From Dyella sp. AtDHG13 (GTDB lineage Bacteria > Pseudomonadota > Gammaproteobacteria > Xanthomonadales > Rhodanobacteraceae), in the NCBI RefSeq assembly GCF_003201105.1, contig NZ_QICJ01000018.1:1-64000 (forward strand): DNA of 64,000 nt, in the 5' to 3' direction. Below, piece after piece: positions 10,201 through 18,620 of this stretch; position 1 is the first letter of the stretch; each line of letters begins with the position of its first letter. The position numbers and the translations under genes are program-made. The notes under the pieces are model-generated. The model saw only the letters and a list, made by a program, of their open reading frames with translations, was not told where the DNA came from and did no database searches.

Positions 10201-10477
10201 TGGCGCGCATCTGCGAGGCGCGCACGCCGGACACGTTCACGGCCTGCAGCGTGGCGGCGTTCTTCTCCGCGTCGGTGACGCCGGCCTTGGCATCGGTCTT
10301 CTTGGCATTCGGTGCCGGCGTGGTTTGCGGCGCGGTCTGCGCCGTGCCCGCCTGGCTGGCCTGGCCGTCGGCCTGGACATCCATGAAGGTGGATGCGGAT
10401 GCCGACGTCGACACGGCGGCAAACAGCGACATGGTGACAGCGAATGACAATGGATGCTTGCGAAGTACGGTGGACAT
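7268..10477 (-). CDS. TonB-dependent outer-membrane receptor
   Basis: A protein of about 1069 residues with a signal peptide (MSTVLRKHPLSFAVTMSLFA... cut near ASAS), a Gln/Thr/Pro-rich spacer, a TonB-box-like stretch (LQAVNVSGVR) and a plug domain (SITAENIGALPDTTITDSLQRVTGVQI, then VDVRGLPQVGTMLNGE). A large 22-stranded barrel follows and ends in an aromatic residue (FGVRGQW). It resembles the long Xanthomonas-Caulobacter family of receptors that import oligosaccharides. The chosen Met is 32 codons inside the longest frame; it has GAGGG upstream and starts the signal peptide. Together with GH20 and GH2 enzymes and a permease it forms a carbohydrate-utilisation locus, probably importing chito- or glycan oligosaccharides (inference). 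Confidence 0.9.
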   Translation of the reverse strand: MSTVLRKHPLSFAVTMSLFAAVSTSASASTFMDVQADGQASQAGTAQTAPQTTPAPNAKKTDAKAGVTDAEKNAATLQAVNVSGVRASQMRAIDLKRDAANIQDSITAENIGALPDTTITDSLQRVTGVQINRDAGVGTSVDVRGLPQVGTMLNGEVFITADQIDSQQPDFTMLPSTLFHGVDVVKSSTANETDGGISGAIDLHTYRPWDLPSGFTYSYSANGERGTTTKHWGPEGNGLISYNDNGHWGLLVSADFSNTRRFNSTEGLDQYGVVLNGENAASAGGYNGFLTPWNGAPIPSKIVQNADGSVDVNGDGKSNGVFMGSQDIGLNDIITQRKRKSGNASFQMDLGSGFSVTSDYFYSQQREYDRNYGIQFNSTNWQGATYVPLQSRNTGAPALGSYGTPEPGWEGSQFYTTQVYEKWPGDVESYSQIIQKSSVAKNFNLQLDYDNGGPFTASVRGIHDTASQSNQETDVNISDSDGALWPNVLMDGVDPNSVPPGTMVYPAELGGNRVFNANGIPQNTVPIVANFGGRYLTVSMPQSLASDFANPNGWTMKTLESSGDYNRKVALNALRFDGKYDFQDGFKLEFGLRNSIRDASNEGWTLETPVYAGMGASDPNGCLVRYVGADVVLDSGSCTAGNATGYYRAGPLSAIQMPNTAAPLASNFKQYNNLLGSGINFWAIDPNAMVNPISFWKSLYPDTIQVAEPGTTWAVRLKELSGYLQGDFDGTMWGMPYAGNIGVRMIHTNLDVTQHLSGAPGSYGDEPVDAGTAQTKRSYQDVLPSANFSLDITESLKLRLAYSKNMMPLDLSTWGGGLQLNYSLAETPQGPIFRVSNGTSTGNPNLNPWRSTNYGASLEYYINPTSMLSLALFRINVDSFIKNGSVTNCTLPDEDGVVRDHCIVITQPVQGTGNSIHGAEFDYRQGFTFLPGFLSKTGMEINGTYAPSNSGESDLAGHKIPFQDNSTESGNFILWYQDDHFQARLAYNYRSKRAVMDSVGGITGMEMYEAPQKYLDASISYKFNKYAEVFLNGTNLTNEYQKYYLVWPDQPAHSTFSERMFMFGVRGQW

Positions 10478-10604
10478 CGGCTTTACCCTCGTTCGTGTTG
10501 CCTGCCTAACCCCAAGTGCTCCGTGGATTTCCGGAAAAACGCGTACCGCCCGGCGCTGCCTGCGACACCGCACGCCGTCGTGATGCCATCTCTGGTCGTC
10601 CCCG

Positions 10605-10625
10605 CCTTGGCCACACGTGCCAAGG
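10605..10625. promoter_or_regulatory. Inverted repeat upstream of the TonB receptor gene
   Basis: CCTTGGC and GCCAAGG face each other across seven bases, 128 bp before the receptor start codon and 46 bp after the end of the hexosaminidase gene. It could be a regulator site for the receptor gene or part of a weak terminator; no U-tract follows on the minus strand. It does not match the palindrome at 14081-14096. Confidence 0.35.
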
Positions 10626-10670
10626 ACACTCCCTCATTACCGCCGCGCGGCCCCAGACCGCGCGTACCGC

Positions 10671-12980
10671 CTATTTCGAAAACGCGATCCGCGCCAACGC
10701 CCACTGCCCATCGCGCGGGTCGCCGGTAGCGAAAACGCACAGGTTGCGCGCGCCGGTCCCCACCGGCACCGCAAGCGCTGCTTCAAGCTGCACCTGCCCC
10801 TTCGCCTGCACCGCACTCGCCAGCGGCAGGCTGGCAAGCAACGGCCCCTTGCAGGAGTCGGCATGGATCTCGAACTGATTGCTTGCGCCGCGCACCACGG
10901 CATCCCTGGCCTCGTCACCGAAGCGCCACGCCAGGCGCTCCACGGTGATGGCGACGTGCCTGGCGCCGTGCAATGACGCCTGCGGCCACAGCCAGCACGC
11001 GTTGCCGATGTCGACGGCATACACCGGCCTTGCCGCGTCCATCGGCTTGGCGCCATCGAGTCGCGAAGGTGGCTGTTTCGAGCAGGTGCCCAGCGCGCTA
11101 CCATCGCGGCCGAGCAGGCTGGTTTCATCCAGCACCTGCGTGCGCGGCGCGGCGAGTTCAAAGCCGTCCTGCGCAAAGGTGGCGACGCGCAGGGCGGTCT
11201 TGCCGGGCAGCGTGAGCGGCCGGGCATACGGTGATGACTGCGGGGTCGGCGCTGAGCCGTCCGTCGTGTAACGCATCGTGCCGACGGCAGCCTGGTTCGA
11301 CAGCTCGACGCGGAAGGCGCCGTTGTCCGCGGCGGTGATGGTGAAGGCTGGTGCGAAGGCGCTGTCCGCATAGTCGATGCCGAGCGCACGATAACGCGCC
11401 AGCTCCGCCGGCAGACGCTGCGCGAAACCGTTCCAGTCGCGTGCGCGTTCGGGCGACCAGCCAAGCTCCGACAACGCGGCAAGGCGCGGGAACACCGCGT
11501 GCTGATCGTGCGCGAATGTGCGCATCTGTTCGGTCCACAGGCCGCTCTGCACGCCGATGACGCGCTGCGCTTCCGCCGCACTCGCGCCGTGCGGAATCAC
11601 CACCGTGTCATAGGCTTCGCGCAGCGTCGCCACGGGCGAAGGGCCGGCCCATTCGTCGGGCAGGTCGGACTGGTAGTGGTCGAAATACAGCGACTCCTGC
11701 GGCGTCATCACCACGTCGTGGCCCTGCCTGAGCGCCGCGAGCGCGACACGCTCGTCGTGGTCGCCGTGCCAGGACATCACCACCTCGGATGTCGGCAGCG
11801 TCGCGCCGGCATCCAGCTCATCGTCCCAGCCCACCGGCCGGCGTCCGTGCTCGATAAGGTGCGCGGCCACCCGGTTGGTGAACCAGCTCTGCAGCTGATC
11901 CATGTTCGCCAGGCCCAGCTTGCGCATCTGCGCCTGCACCTCCGGCGAAGCATTCCACTGCTGCTTGTCGGCCTCGTCGCCGCCGATGGAGATGTAGCGC
12001 GAGGGGAACAGGCGCATCACTTCGTCGAGCACGTCGTCGACGAACTGCAAGGTCTTTTCGTTGGGATTGAGCAGCCACGGGCTGACGCCCCAGTCGGTCC
12101 ACACGGCGGGCCGCTTGCCGGTCACGCCCAACCACGGATACGCGGCGATGGCGGCCTGCGAATGGCCCGGCAGGTCGATCTCCGGCACCACATCCACGTA
12201 GCGCTCGGCGGCGTAGTGCACGATGTCGCGCACGTCCGCTTCCGTGTAATAGCCGCAGTAAGGCCGGTCGGCGCCGCCGGTGAGTTCGCTGTCCAGCCCC
12301 ACCGCCTGCCGGCATGCGCCGACCCTGGTGAGCGCGGGATACTTGGGAATCTCCAGCCGCCAGCCCTGATCCTCCGTCACATGCCAGAGCAGCACGTTGA
12401 GCTTGTGGAGCGACATCCACTCGATCAGCCGCTTGATGTCGGCCACGCTCTGGTAGTGCCGCCCCGAATCGAGCAGCAAGGCGCGCCACGCGAAGCGCGG
12501 ATGGTCGGCGATCACGCCATGAGCCACCTTGACGGGCGCGCCGCGCGTCCAGCCGGGCGGCGTCAGCAACTGCCACACGGTGACGCCGCCGTAGAACGCG
12601 CCGCGCGACGTGCGTGCGGTGACGCGGATGCCGTGGTTGTCCACGGTGACGTGGTAACCCGCATCGTCCGCGACGTTGGCGTCCTGTTTCACCTCGAAAG
12701 TGATTGCCGCCGGTTCGCCGCCGGTGGCCATGCGCAGATGCAGGCCGCTGGTATCGGCCACGCGCTGCACGAACTGCTGCGCCACGGCTTGCGTGCTGTC
12801 GTGATCCGCGCCCTGCACGCCGACCACGGCACCATCGGCGATATCGACCGCTCCCGAACTCGCCGGGCTGAGCGTGGCCGGCTGAGGCAACAGGGACCAC
12901 GCGGGTGCCGCAGGCGCGGCCATAGCCGCACTCGTCGCCAGCCACGCGATGACTGCGCACCATGGCAGCACGCGTCTCAT
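10671..12980 (-). CDS. GH20 beta-N-acetylhexosaminidase, exported
   Basis: A 769-residue enzyme with a signal peptide (residues 1-21, ending SAAMA). An N-terminal GH20b-like domain (to about 155) precedes the TIM barrel. The catalytic Asp-Glu pair of GH20 is seen in YISIGGDEADKQQW (Asp335, Glu336); the WHVTEDQGWRLEIPKYP segment (about 199-215) is also typical. A C-terminal FN3/chitobiase-like region (MRYTTDGSAPTPQSSPYA) follows. It should remove terminal GlcNAc or GalNAc from chito-oligosaccharides or glycans in the periplasm. The start ATG overlaps the glucokinase stop (ATGA), so the two genes are translationally coupled. Confidence 0.9.
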   Translation of the reverse strand: MRRVLPWCAVIAWLATSAAMAAPAAPAWSLLPQPATLSPASSGAVDIADGAVVGVQGADHDSTQAVAQQFVQRVADTSGLHLRMATGGEPAAITFEVKQDANVADDAGYHVTVDNHGIRVTARTSRGAFYGGVTVWQLLTPPGWTRGAPVKVAHGVIADHPRFAWRALLLDSGRHYQSVADIKRLIEWMSLHKLNVLLWHVTEDQGWRLEIPKYPALTRVGACRQAVGLDSELTGGADRPYCGYYTEADVRDIVHYAAERYVDVVPEIDLPGHSQAAIAAYPWLGVTGKRPAVWTDWGVSPWLLNPNEKTLQFVDDVLDEVMRLFPSRYISIGGDEADKQQWNASPEVQAQMRKLGLANMDQLQSWFTNRVAAHLIEHGRRPVGWDDELDAGATLPTSEVVMSWHGDHDERVALAALRQGHDVVMTPQESLYFDHYQSDLPDEWAGPSPVATLREAYDTVVIPHGASAAEAQRVIGVQSGLWTEQMRTFAHDQHAVFPRLAALSELGWSPERARDWNGFAQRLPAELARYRALGIDYADSAFAPAFTITAADNGAFRVELSNQAAVGTMRYTTDGSAPTPQSSPYARPLTLPGKTALRVATFAQDGFELAAPRTQVLDETSLLGRDGSALGTCSKQPPSRLDGAKPMDAARPVYAVDIGNACWLWPQASLHGARHVAITVERLAWRFGDEARDAVVRGASNQFEIHADSCKGPLLASLPLASAVQAKGQVQLEAALAVPVGTGARNLCVFATGDPRDGQWALARIAFSK

Positions 12981-14065
12981 GCGCCCACCCCGCTTGCAGC
13001 GACGGGCCGCGACCCCGCAGTTCCGGAGAGGCCGCGCCGCAGGTACCACCGCGCCGCGCCCTGCACGCCGTGCGCGCCATGCTCCGTCACCCACACCGGC
13101 ACCTGCGCCAGCAGCGCACGGGCGCTGCGTCCGTGCAGGAAGCGCTCCTCGAAGGCGCTGCCCTTGAGCTGATCGAAGATGGACGACAGGAAGCCGCCCG
13201 CCAGATACACGCCGCCAGTCGCCATGAAGGCCATCGCCAGGTTGCCGGTAAAGCTGCCCAGCGCGGCGCAGAACATGTCCACGGCTTCGACCGCCAGCGC
13301 GTCGCCGGCGATGGCCGCCGCGGTGACGTCCTGCGGTGTCGACAGCGTCGCCGCTTCGCCCAGCAAGGCGCACAGCGTGCGGTAGATGGTGAGCACGCCG
13401 GGACCCGACACCAGGTGCTCGAACGCCACGTAGCCGCCGTTCGGCGCGATCTGCGCGAGCACCTCGCGCTCGCGCACGGAGTTCGGTGCGAAATCCATCT
13501 GGCCCGCTTCGGTGGCCAGCACGAAATCACCGGCGGGGCCGGAAACGTGTACCGCCGCGCCCAGGCCAGTGCCCGGGCCGATCACCAGTGTCGGGCCATT
13601 CGACCGCGCAACGGGACCGCACAGGTGGCGGCCGTCCTCGACCAGCGAGCCGTCCAGCGCATAGGCCAGCGCCTCGAAATCATTGAGCACGGCGACTTCA
13701 TCCAGCCCCAGCGCCTGCTGTACCTGGTTCAGATGGATGGACCACGGCAGGTTGTCGTTGACCACCTCGTCGCCCATCACCTGCCCCGCGCAGGCGAGCA
13801 CGCAATGCTTCACCGGCATCGCCACCTCGGCCTCGACAAAGGCTTGCAGCAGCGCCGACAACGACGGGAACGCCACGCACGCGAACACGCGGTACGCAAG
13901 CGTTTCCACGCCTCGGCCATCGCCGCCCAGCGCACGCATCAACGCCACACGCCCATGCGTGCCGCCGATATCAGCCGCCAGAAACGGCACCGCCAGGCTC
14001 CCCGCCAGTCGATCCGAGTGATCCATCGCCACGTCCAGCGCGCTCCCCCGCATTGGAACTGTCAT
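12977..14065 (-). CDS. glk: Glucokinase family sugar kinase
   Basis: A 362-residue cytoplasmic kinase of the proteobacterial glucokinase family. The phosphate-1 motif LAADIGGTHGRVAL is at about 29-42; VLNDFEALAYAL, the IGPGTGLGAA phosphate-2 motif, TEAGQMDFAP and GGVYLAGGF follow in family order. It phosphorylates glucose, or in this setting possibly glucosamine released by the neighbouring exo-glucosaminidase. It is the first gene of the leftward amino-sugar locus and ends in an ATGA overlap with the hexosaminidase gene. The start is uncertain: the Met at 14065 has only AGG close by, and downstream starts near 14032 or 14026 sit behind a better GGGGGAG. The palindrome at 14081-14096 lies just upstream. 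Confidence 0.88.
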   Translation of the reverse strand: MTVPMRGSALDVAMDHSDRLAGSLAVPFLAADIGGTHGRVALMRALGGDGRGVETLAYRVFACVAFPSLSALLQAFVEAEVAMPVKHCVLACAGQVMGDEVVNDNLPWSIHLNQVQQALGLDEVAVLNDFEALAYALDGSLVEDGRHLCGPVARSNGPTLVIGPGTGLGAAVHVSGPAGDFVLATEAGQMDFAPNSVREREVLAQIAPNGGYVAFEHLVSGPGVLTIYRTLCALLGEAATLSTPQDVTAAAIAGDALAVEAVDMFCAALGSFTGNLAMAFMATGGVYLAGGFLSSIFDQLKGSAFEERFLHGRSARALLAQVPVWVTEHGAHGVQGAARWYLRRGLSGTAGSRPVAASGVGA

Positions 14066-14080
14066 CAGCCTGCGACCACA

Positions 14081-14096
14081 TTGACACCGGTGTCAA
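14081..14096. promoter_or_regulatory. LacI-type operator palindrome before glucokinase
   Basis: TTGACACCGGTGTCAA is a perfect 16-bp palindrome with the central CpG typical of LacI-family operators. It ends 15 bp before the longest glucokinase start. Its TTGACA could double as a -35 element, so a bound repressor would block the promoter. The LacI regulator at the other end of the locus (1921-2928) is the obvious candidate, by inference. I saw no second perfect copy elsewhere in the locus. Confidence 0.7.
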
Positions 14097-14246
14097 GCGG
14101 TGGCGCAACAAGGGGGGAAAGATGCCTGGGCAGGGATTGCCGGGACCGGGAAACCGGTCGGGAGGGCGCGGCTCACTGGCGACCAGGGCAGTGGCGCGCG
14201 TGAAAAACGGCACCCAAGGGGTCGCGGCGCAGGCGCGTCAAAACAA

Positions 14247-14277
14247 GCAAAAGCCCCCGAAAACGGGGGCTTTTTGC
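14247..14277. terminator. Bidirectional hairpin terminator
   Basis: AAAAGCCCCCG-AAAA-CGGGGGCTTTTT forms a strong GC stem flanked by A and T runs, so it can terminate on either strand. It stands downstream of the last gene of the leftward chemotaxis operon (STAS gene ending at 14365) and separates that operon from the amino-sugar locus. Confidence 0.85.
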
Positions 14278-14364
14278 AGGTGACCGCGATGACGAAGACG
14301 CTGCCTTAGCGCACCTCACCCACCGGGCGAAACGCCCTGGGTGACTTCGCAAGACGGTCGAAGA

Positions 14365-14667
14365 TCAGTGCAACACGAACAACTTGTCGAAGCCCGCCAC
14401 GCGCAGGGTGCCGCGCAGGCCGGCGCCGGCGTTGACGATGCGGATCTCGGCGCGGTCGGCGCCGGCGTGTTCGCGCAGCAGGAGCAGCATGCCCAGGGCG
14501 GAGCTGTCCATGGTGGACACCTCGCCCAGGTCGATGACGTAGCTGCGTGCGGCGCGTTCGCCAAGGCAGGCGTCGTGGAAGGCGCGGTGCACGCTGAAGT
14601 CAAAGCGTTCGCCCAGTTGCAGGGTGACGCAGTCGAGGTCGGGGTCGTGGTGAACGGTCAGGCTCAT
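14365..14667 (-). CDS. STAS-domain protein (anti-sigma-factor antagonist-like)
   Basis: A 100-residue single-domain protein. It has the SpoIIAA/STAS core: a beta strand (VTLQLGERFDFS), then VIDLGEVSTMDSSALGMLLLLREHA (about 44-68), in which Ser55 or Ser56 is the usual phosphorylation site. The frame extends 12 codons upstream but those overlap the neighbouring gene; the Met at 14667 has AGGAG seven bases before it. It is the last gene of the second chemotaxis operon, and another STAS protein is the first. No partner anti-sigma kinase is seen here, so its role (partner switching or docking to the receptor array) is unknown. Confidence 0.8.
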   Translation of the reverse strand: MSLTVHHDPDLDCVTLQLGERFDFSVHRAFHDACLGERAARSYVIDLGEVSTMDSSALGMLLLLREHAGADRAEIRIVNAGAGLRGTLRVAGFDKLFVLH

Positions 14668-14677
14668 GCGTGGCTCC

Positions 14678-15862
14678 TCAAAACAGTTCGATTTCACCGG
14701 CATCCATCGAGTTCTGCAGTGCCGGGCCGCGCGAACGGATGCGCGCCTTTTCGCGCTGGATGGCCAGGCGGCTGCGCACGCGTTCGGCGCGCTGCGCCAG
14801 CATGTCGGCGTCGATGGGGTTGCAGGCCAGTTCCTGGATGTCGCGCGTGCATTCGCTGGTGACTTCCTGCAGTTCCACCAGGCGCTGGCGCGTCTGGTTG
14901 ATGAGCTGGCTGAGGATGTCCTCGAACTGCAGCGAGCGCACGGTGGTGGCCACGTCGGTGCCCAGGCCGCGGTTGATTTCCACCACCTGGTCGGCGACCT
15001 GGCTGGTGCGCGCGTCGCTTTCGGTCACGTGCGCCATCATGGCGTCGATGCCGCCCTTGGCCGACAGCGCGACGTTGAGGTCCTGCGAGGCCATGGTGCC
15101 CACCAGGCCGCGCAGTTCGCCCATGGCGGCGCGGGCGCGCTCGACGTGGCTGCCGATCTGTTCGTTGAACTGGTTGGAATGGCTGGCCAGGTTGCGGATC
15201 TCACCGGCAACCACGGCGAAGCCGCGACCGGATTCGCCCGCGCGCGCCGCTTCGATGGCGGCGTTGAGCGCCAGCAGGTTGGTTTCCTCGGCGATGGTGT
15301 TGACGTTCTTCAGCAGGCCGAACACCGCGTCCATTTCCTTGGCCATGCCGTCGATGCGGTAGACGATGCGCAGGCTTTCGCGCGACATCTGCACCACCAT
15401 GTCCACGAAGTGTTCCAGCAGGTCGCCGGTGCGCGCGGCGAAATCCTGCACGGACACGCCCTCGCCCTGCCCGTCGATGATCTGGCGCAGCAGCGACTGC
15501 TGCATGCCGGTCTTGCGCGAGAGGCCGTCGAAGCCGCCGCCGAGTTCGGTCACGGCGTCGCGCAGCAGATCCATGGCCTGGTGCAGTTCGCGCGTGGCAT
15601 GGCCCAGCTCGTCGACCAGCGAGCTGCGCACTTCTTCCAGCGCTTCGCGCACGGGCTCGTGGTGCTGCAGCGAGGCTTCCACGGCGGGCGCCGCTTCAGG
15701 CACCACGCGGCGCGTCTCGACGATCCACGCGGCGGTCACCAGCACGATCAGCATCGGCCCCAGCCATGCCGAAGGCCACACCATGGTCAGCACCAGCGCG
15801 ACGGCGCTGGCCGCCAGGCCGATCACCGGTCGCTTGTGCATGAAGGAGAGAAAGGTATCCAT
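14678..15862 (-). CDS. Short methyl-accepting chemotaxis protein without a sensor domain
   Basis: A 394-residue receptor-like protein. Two adjacent hydrophobic segments (about 11-48) form an N-terminal membrane hairpin with no periplasmic or PAS domain between or after them. A helical region then leads to the receptor hairpin tip, which contains [17 protein letters not shown] and [15 protein letters not shown]. The methylation helices look short compared with the two other receptors of the operon. The C-terminus is AGEIELF, not the WxxxF tether of its neighbours; CheD of the same operon ends in the near-identical GEVELF. It probably signals through CheA/CheW from a membrane-anchored cytoplasmic array, perhaps sensing an internal cue (inference). 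Confidence 0.82.
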   Translation of the reverse strand: MDTFLSFMHKRPVIGLAASAVALVLTMVWPSAWLGPMLIVLVTAAWIVETRRVVPEAAPAVEASLQHHEPVREALEEVRSSLVDELGHATRELHQAMDLLRDAVTELGGGFDGLSRKTGMQQSLLRQIIDGQGEGVSVQDFAARTGDLLEHFVDMVVQMSRESLRIVYRIDGMAKEMDAVFGLLKNVNTIAEETNLLALNAAIEAARAGESGRGFAVVAGEIRNLASHSNQFNEQIGSHVERARAAMGELRGLVGTMASQDLNVALSAKGGIDAMMAHVTESDARTSQVADQVVEINRGLGTDVATTVRSLQFEDILSQLINQTRQRLVELQEVTSECTRDIQELACNPIDADMLAQRAERVRSRLAIQREKARIRSRGPALQNSMDAGEIELF

Positions 15863-15877
15863 AGGGAAATCCGCAGA

Positions 15878-16975
15878 TCAGGTGGCCGGCACGGCGGCGC
15901 GGGAAACGGGTTGATGCGCCAGCGCGAGCAGGCGCGCGGCAATGTGGTCGAGCGGGAGCTTTTCGCCGGCGGCGCCCAGCTTCCAGGCCGCGCCGGGCAT
16001 GCCCCACACGACCGAGGATTCTTCGTCCTGCACCAGCGTGCGGGCACCGGCCTGCTGCAGCTCCAGCAGGCCGCGCGCGCCGTCGTCGCCCATGCCGGTG
16101 AGCAGCGCGGCGATGGCGGACTTGCCGACGCTGGCCGCCATGGAGCGGAACAGCACGTCCACGCTCGGCTTGTGTCGGTTCACCGGCGGGCCGTTGTGCA
16201 GGCGGCACACGTATTTCGCGCCGTCCCACATCACCAGCAGGTGTTCGCCGCCCGGCGCGATGTAGGCATGGCCCGGCTGGATGGGTTGGCCGTCGCGCGC
16301 TTCGCATACGCGCATGGCCGAGCAGGTATCCATGCGCGCCGCGAACGGGCCGCTGAAGGCGGCGGGAATATGCTGGGTGATGACGATGGGCGGCGCATCC
16401 GGCGGCATGGCCTCCAGCACCACGCGGATCGCCTCGGTGCCGCCGGTGGACGCACCGATGGCGATGATGGGCATGCCGCCGCGCGTGCCGGCGGACTGCG
16501 CGCGCGGCAGCACGGCGTCTGCCGTAAGGCGCGGCGGCACGTCGAGCTTGCGCACGGCGGTGCGCGGGCGCGGCTTGGCGAGCGCGGCCAGCTTCACCTT
16601 GGCGCAGATCTCCTGCGCGCCTTCGGCAAACGTGCTGGCCAGATCGTTGCTGGGCTTGGTGAAGAAGTCGACCGCGCCCAGTTCCAGCGCGCGCAGCGTG
16701 ACTTCCGCGCCTTCCTGGGTGAGCGAGGACACCATCACCACCGGCATGGGCCGCAGGCGCATCAGGTTCTCGAGGAAGGTGATGCCGTCCATGCGCGGCA
16801 TTTCCACGTCCAGCGTGAGCACGTCCGGATTGAGCTGCTTGATCTTGTCGCGCGCGATCAGCGGATCGGCGGCGGTTCCCACCACCTCGATGCCCGGATC
16901 GCACGAAAGCATGGTCGACAGCAGCTTCCGCACCAGTGCGGAATCATCGACCACCAGGACACGTACTCTTTCCAT
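15878..16975 (-). CDS. cheB: CheB, chemotaxis protein-glutamate methylesterase
   Basis: A 365-residue two-domain protein. The N-terminal receiver has the acidic pair at 10-11, the phospho-acceptor Asp56 ([11 protein letters not shown]) and the conserved Lys in TKPS. After a linker comes the methylesterase domain with the catalytic triad: Ser176 in GASTGGT, His202 in [10 protein letters not shown] and Asp298 in [10 protein letters not shown]. Phosphorylated CheB removes methyl groups from, and deamidates, receptor glutamates during adaptation. It lies 15 bp upstream of the short receptor gene. It is the only cheB in the window, so it may serve both CheA systems. Confidence 0.97.
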   Translation of the reverse strand: MERVRVLVVDDSALVRKLLSTMLSCDPGIEVVGTAADPLIARDKIKQLNPDVLTLDVEMPRMDGITFLENLMRLRPMPVVMVSSLTQEGAEVTLRALELGAVDFFTKPSNDLASTFAEGAQEICAKVKLAALAKPRPRTAVRKLDVPPRLTADAVLPRAQSAGTRGGMPIIAIGASTGGTEAIRVVLEAMPPDAPPIVITQHIPAAFSGPFAARMDTCSAMRVCEARDGQPIQPGHAYIAPGGEHLLVMWDGAKYVCRLHNGPPVNRHKPSVDVLFRSMAASVGKSAIAALLTGMGDDGARGLLELQQAGARTLVQDEESSVVWGMPGAAWKLGAAGEKLPLDHIAARLLALAHQPVSRAAVPAT

Positions 16976-17080
16976 CGTGAATTCGTCTCGCCTTCGTCGT
17001 GCGGCGTGGCGTTGCCGCCCACGTCGCCGGCCCGTCCCGGCGCCTGATGCCTTGAGGAAACCGTAAAAACGCGCGCGGCG

Positions 17081-17740
17081 TCAGAACAGTTCCACCTCTC
17101 CCTTTATCGGATCGTTTGCCAAACGCTTGAGGTACTGGCGCTCGCCATCCACCACCACGGTGTCGGCGCGGCCGCGCAGCTGGCGCACGCGCGCCTTGCC
17201 GGTGGCGGGAAAAAACTGCACGTGGCGCGGATGCACGTCGCCCAGGTCCTCGGCGGCCACTTCCAGCCGTTCGGCTTCCAGGTACCGCCGCACGAAGGCG
17301 ATGTTGCGCTGGCCGATGTCGGTCATCGTGGCGAGCACGCGCCCGCCGCCGAACACCTTCACCACCAGGTTCGCGCGCTGGCCGCCGGCCTTGAGGATGG
17401 CGTTGATCAGCTGCTCCATCGCGTCGTTGCCGTAGCGCGCGGCGCGGCCCACCGTGTCCGCCCAGCCGCCGCGCTCGCCGCCGATGGGCTCGGGCAGCAT
17501 GAAGTGATTCATGCCGCCGATGCCGCGCACGCGGTCGAAGATGCACGCCGACACGCAGGAGCCGAGCACGGTGGAGACCATTTCCGGCTGCGCGCTGACG
17601 TAGTACTCGCCCGGCAGCACCTTCACGGTCATGCAGGCATGCGCGGGGTCCCAGAACCGGCGCAGGTGTTCGAATCCCGGGATGACCCGCGCGGGGTCAT
17701 ACGCTGCCCCGGCGGGGGCGTTGGCGAGGGCCACGTTCAT
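17081..17740 (-). CDS. cheD: CheD, receptor glutamine deamidase
   Basis: A 219-residue protein with the CheD catalytic residues: Cys62 in LGSCVSACIFD and His79 in GGMNHFMLPEP, plus the KVFGGGRVL strand. CheD deamidates specific glutamines on receptors and in some bacteria works with CheC; no cheC is visible here. The C-terminus KGEVELF matches the tail of the short receptor encoded two genes downstream. Its start overlaps the cheR stop (ATGA, 17737-17740). Confidence 0.95.
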   Translation of the reverse strand: MNVALANAPAGAAYDPARVIPGFEHLRRFWDPAHACMTVKVLPGEYYVSAQPEMVSTVLGSCVSACIFDRVRGIGGMNHFMLPEPIGGERGGWADTVGRAARYGNDAMEQLINAILKAGGQRANLVVKVFGGGRVLATMTDIGQRNIAFVRRYLEAERLEVAAEDLGDVHPRHVQFFPATGKARVRQLRGRADTVVVDGERQYLKRLANDPIKGEVELF

Positions 17741-18618
17741 GCACTGCGTTTCCGGTAGACCGTCCGTCCGATCAGGTCAAAACTGTCGTTGAGTCCGTAC
17801 ATGGACTCCGAATGGCCGAGGAACAGATAGCCGCCCTCGGGCAGCAACCCGGCGTAGCGCTGGAACAGCCGCTGCTTGGTGGGCTTGTCGAAATAGATGA
17901 CGACGTTGCGGCAGAAAATGGCATCGAACGGGCCCTGCATCGGCCAGTCGTGCAACAGGTTCAGCGGCAGGATGCTGACCAGCTCGCGCAGGCGCGGGTT
18001 GACGCAGACGTAATCGGCGTACTCGCCTTCACCGCGCAGGAACCAGCGGCGGCGACGCTCCACGCTCACGCCTTCGAGGCGGTCAAGCGCGTAGACGCCC
18101 TTGCGCGCGGTGTCCAGCGCCTGGGGCGAAAGATCCGTCGCCAGGATCTTCGCGTCCATGCCCTGCGCGTTGTGCTTTTCCAGCGCTTCGGCCAGCACCA
18201 TGGCGAGCGTGTAGGGCTCCTCGCCCGTGGCGCAACCGGCGGACCAGATGCGCAGGCGGCCGCCGTGCTTCTTTTCGCTGATCCAGCGCGGCAGCAGCTC
18301 GTCGGTGAGCAGTTCGAAGTGATGCACTTCGCGGAAGAACGCCGTGACGTTGGTGCTGATCGCGCTGGCCAGTTCGCCCAGCTCCTGCTGCGGATCGCGC
18401 CGCAGCAGCTCGCAATAGGCCTGGAAATCGCGCAGCTTCAGCGCGCGCAGTCGGCGCAGCAGGCGGCCCTGCACCAGCTGGCGCTTGTGCTCGCCCAGCG
18501 AGATGCCGCACTGCTCGTACACGAAGGCACGCAGGAACTCGAACTCGGCATTGCCCAGCGACGGTCCGCCCATGGCGGCCACGCCCGCGTTGTTGTCGAC
18601 CGTGGCAGCCATGCTCAT
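17737..18618 (-). CDS. cheR: CheR, chemotaxis receptor methyltransferase
   Basis: A 293-residue protein with the CheR N-terminal helical domain (FEFLRAFVYEQCGISLGEHK) and the SAM-dependent methyltransferase domain (IWSAGCATGEEPYTLAM, ILATDLSPQAL, DAIFCRNVVIYF). It methylates receptor glutamates using S-adenosylmethionine. Two in-frame Met codons (18618 and 18612) follow the receptor stop by a few bases; either could be the start. The two large receptors of the operon end in WKEF and WAEF, the pentapeptide type that tethers CheR. Confidence 0.96.
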   Translation of the reverse strand: MSMAATVDNNAGVAAMGGPSLGNAEFEFLRAFVYEQCGISLGEHKRQLVQGRLLRRLRALKLRDFQAYCELLRRDPQQELGELASAISTNVTAFFREVHHFELLTDELLPRWISEKKHGGRLRIWSAGCATGEEPYTLAMVLAEALEKHNAQGMDAKILATDLSPQALDTARKGVYALDRLEGVSVERRRRWFLRGEGEYADYVCVNPRLRELVSILPLNLLHDWPMQGPFDAIFCRNVVIYFDKPTKQRLFQRYAGLLPEGGYLFLGHSESMYGLNDSFDLIGRTVYRKRSA

Positions 18619-18620
18619 GC

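Noticed and set aside
7319-10447. Plus-strand open frame of over 1000 codons opposite the TonB receptor gene
   Set aside because: Shadow of a high-GC gene on the other strand; composition is typical of antisense frames and no start signal is seen.
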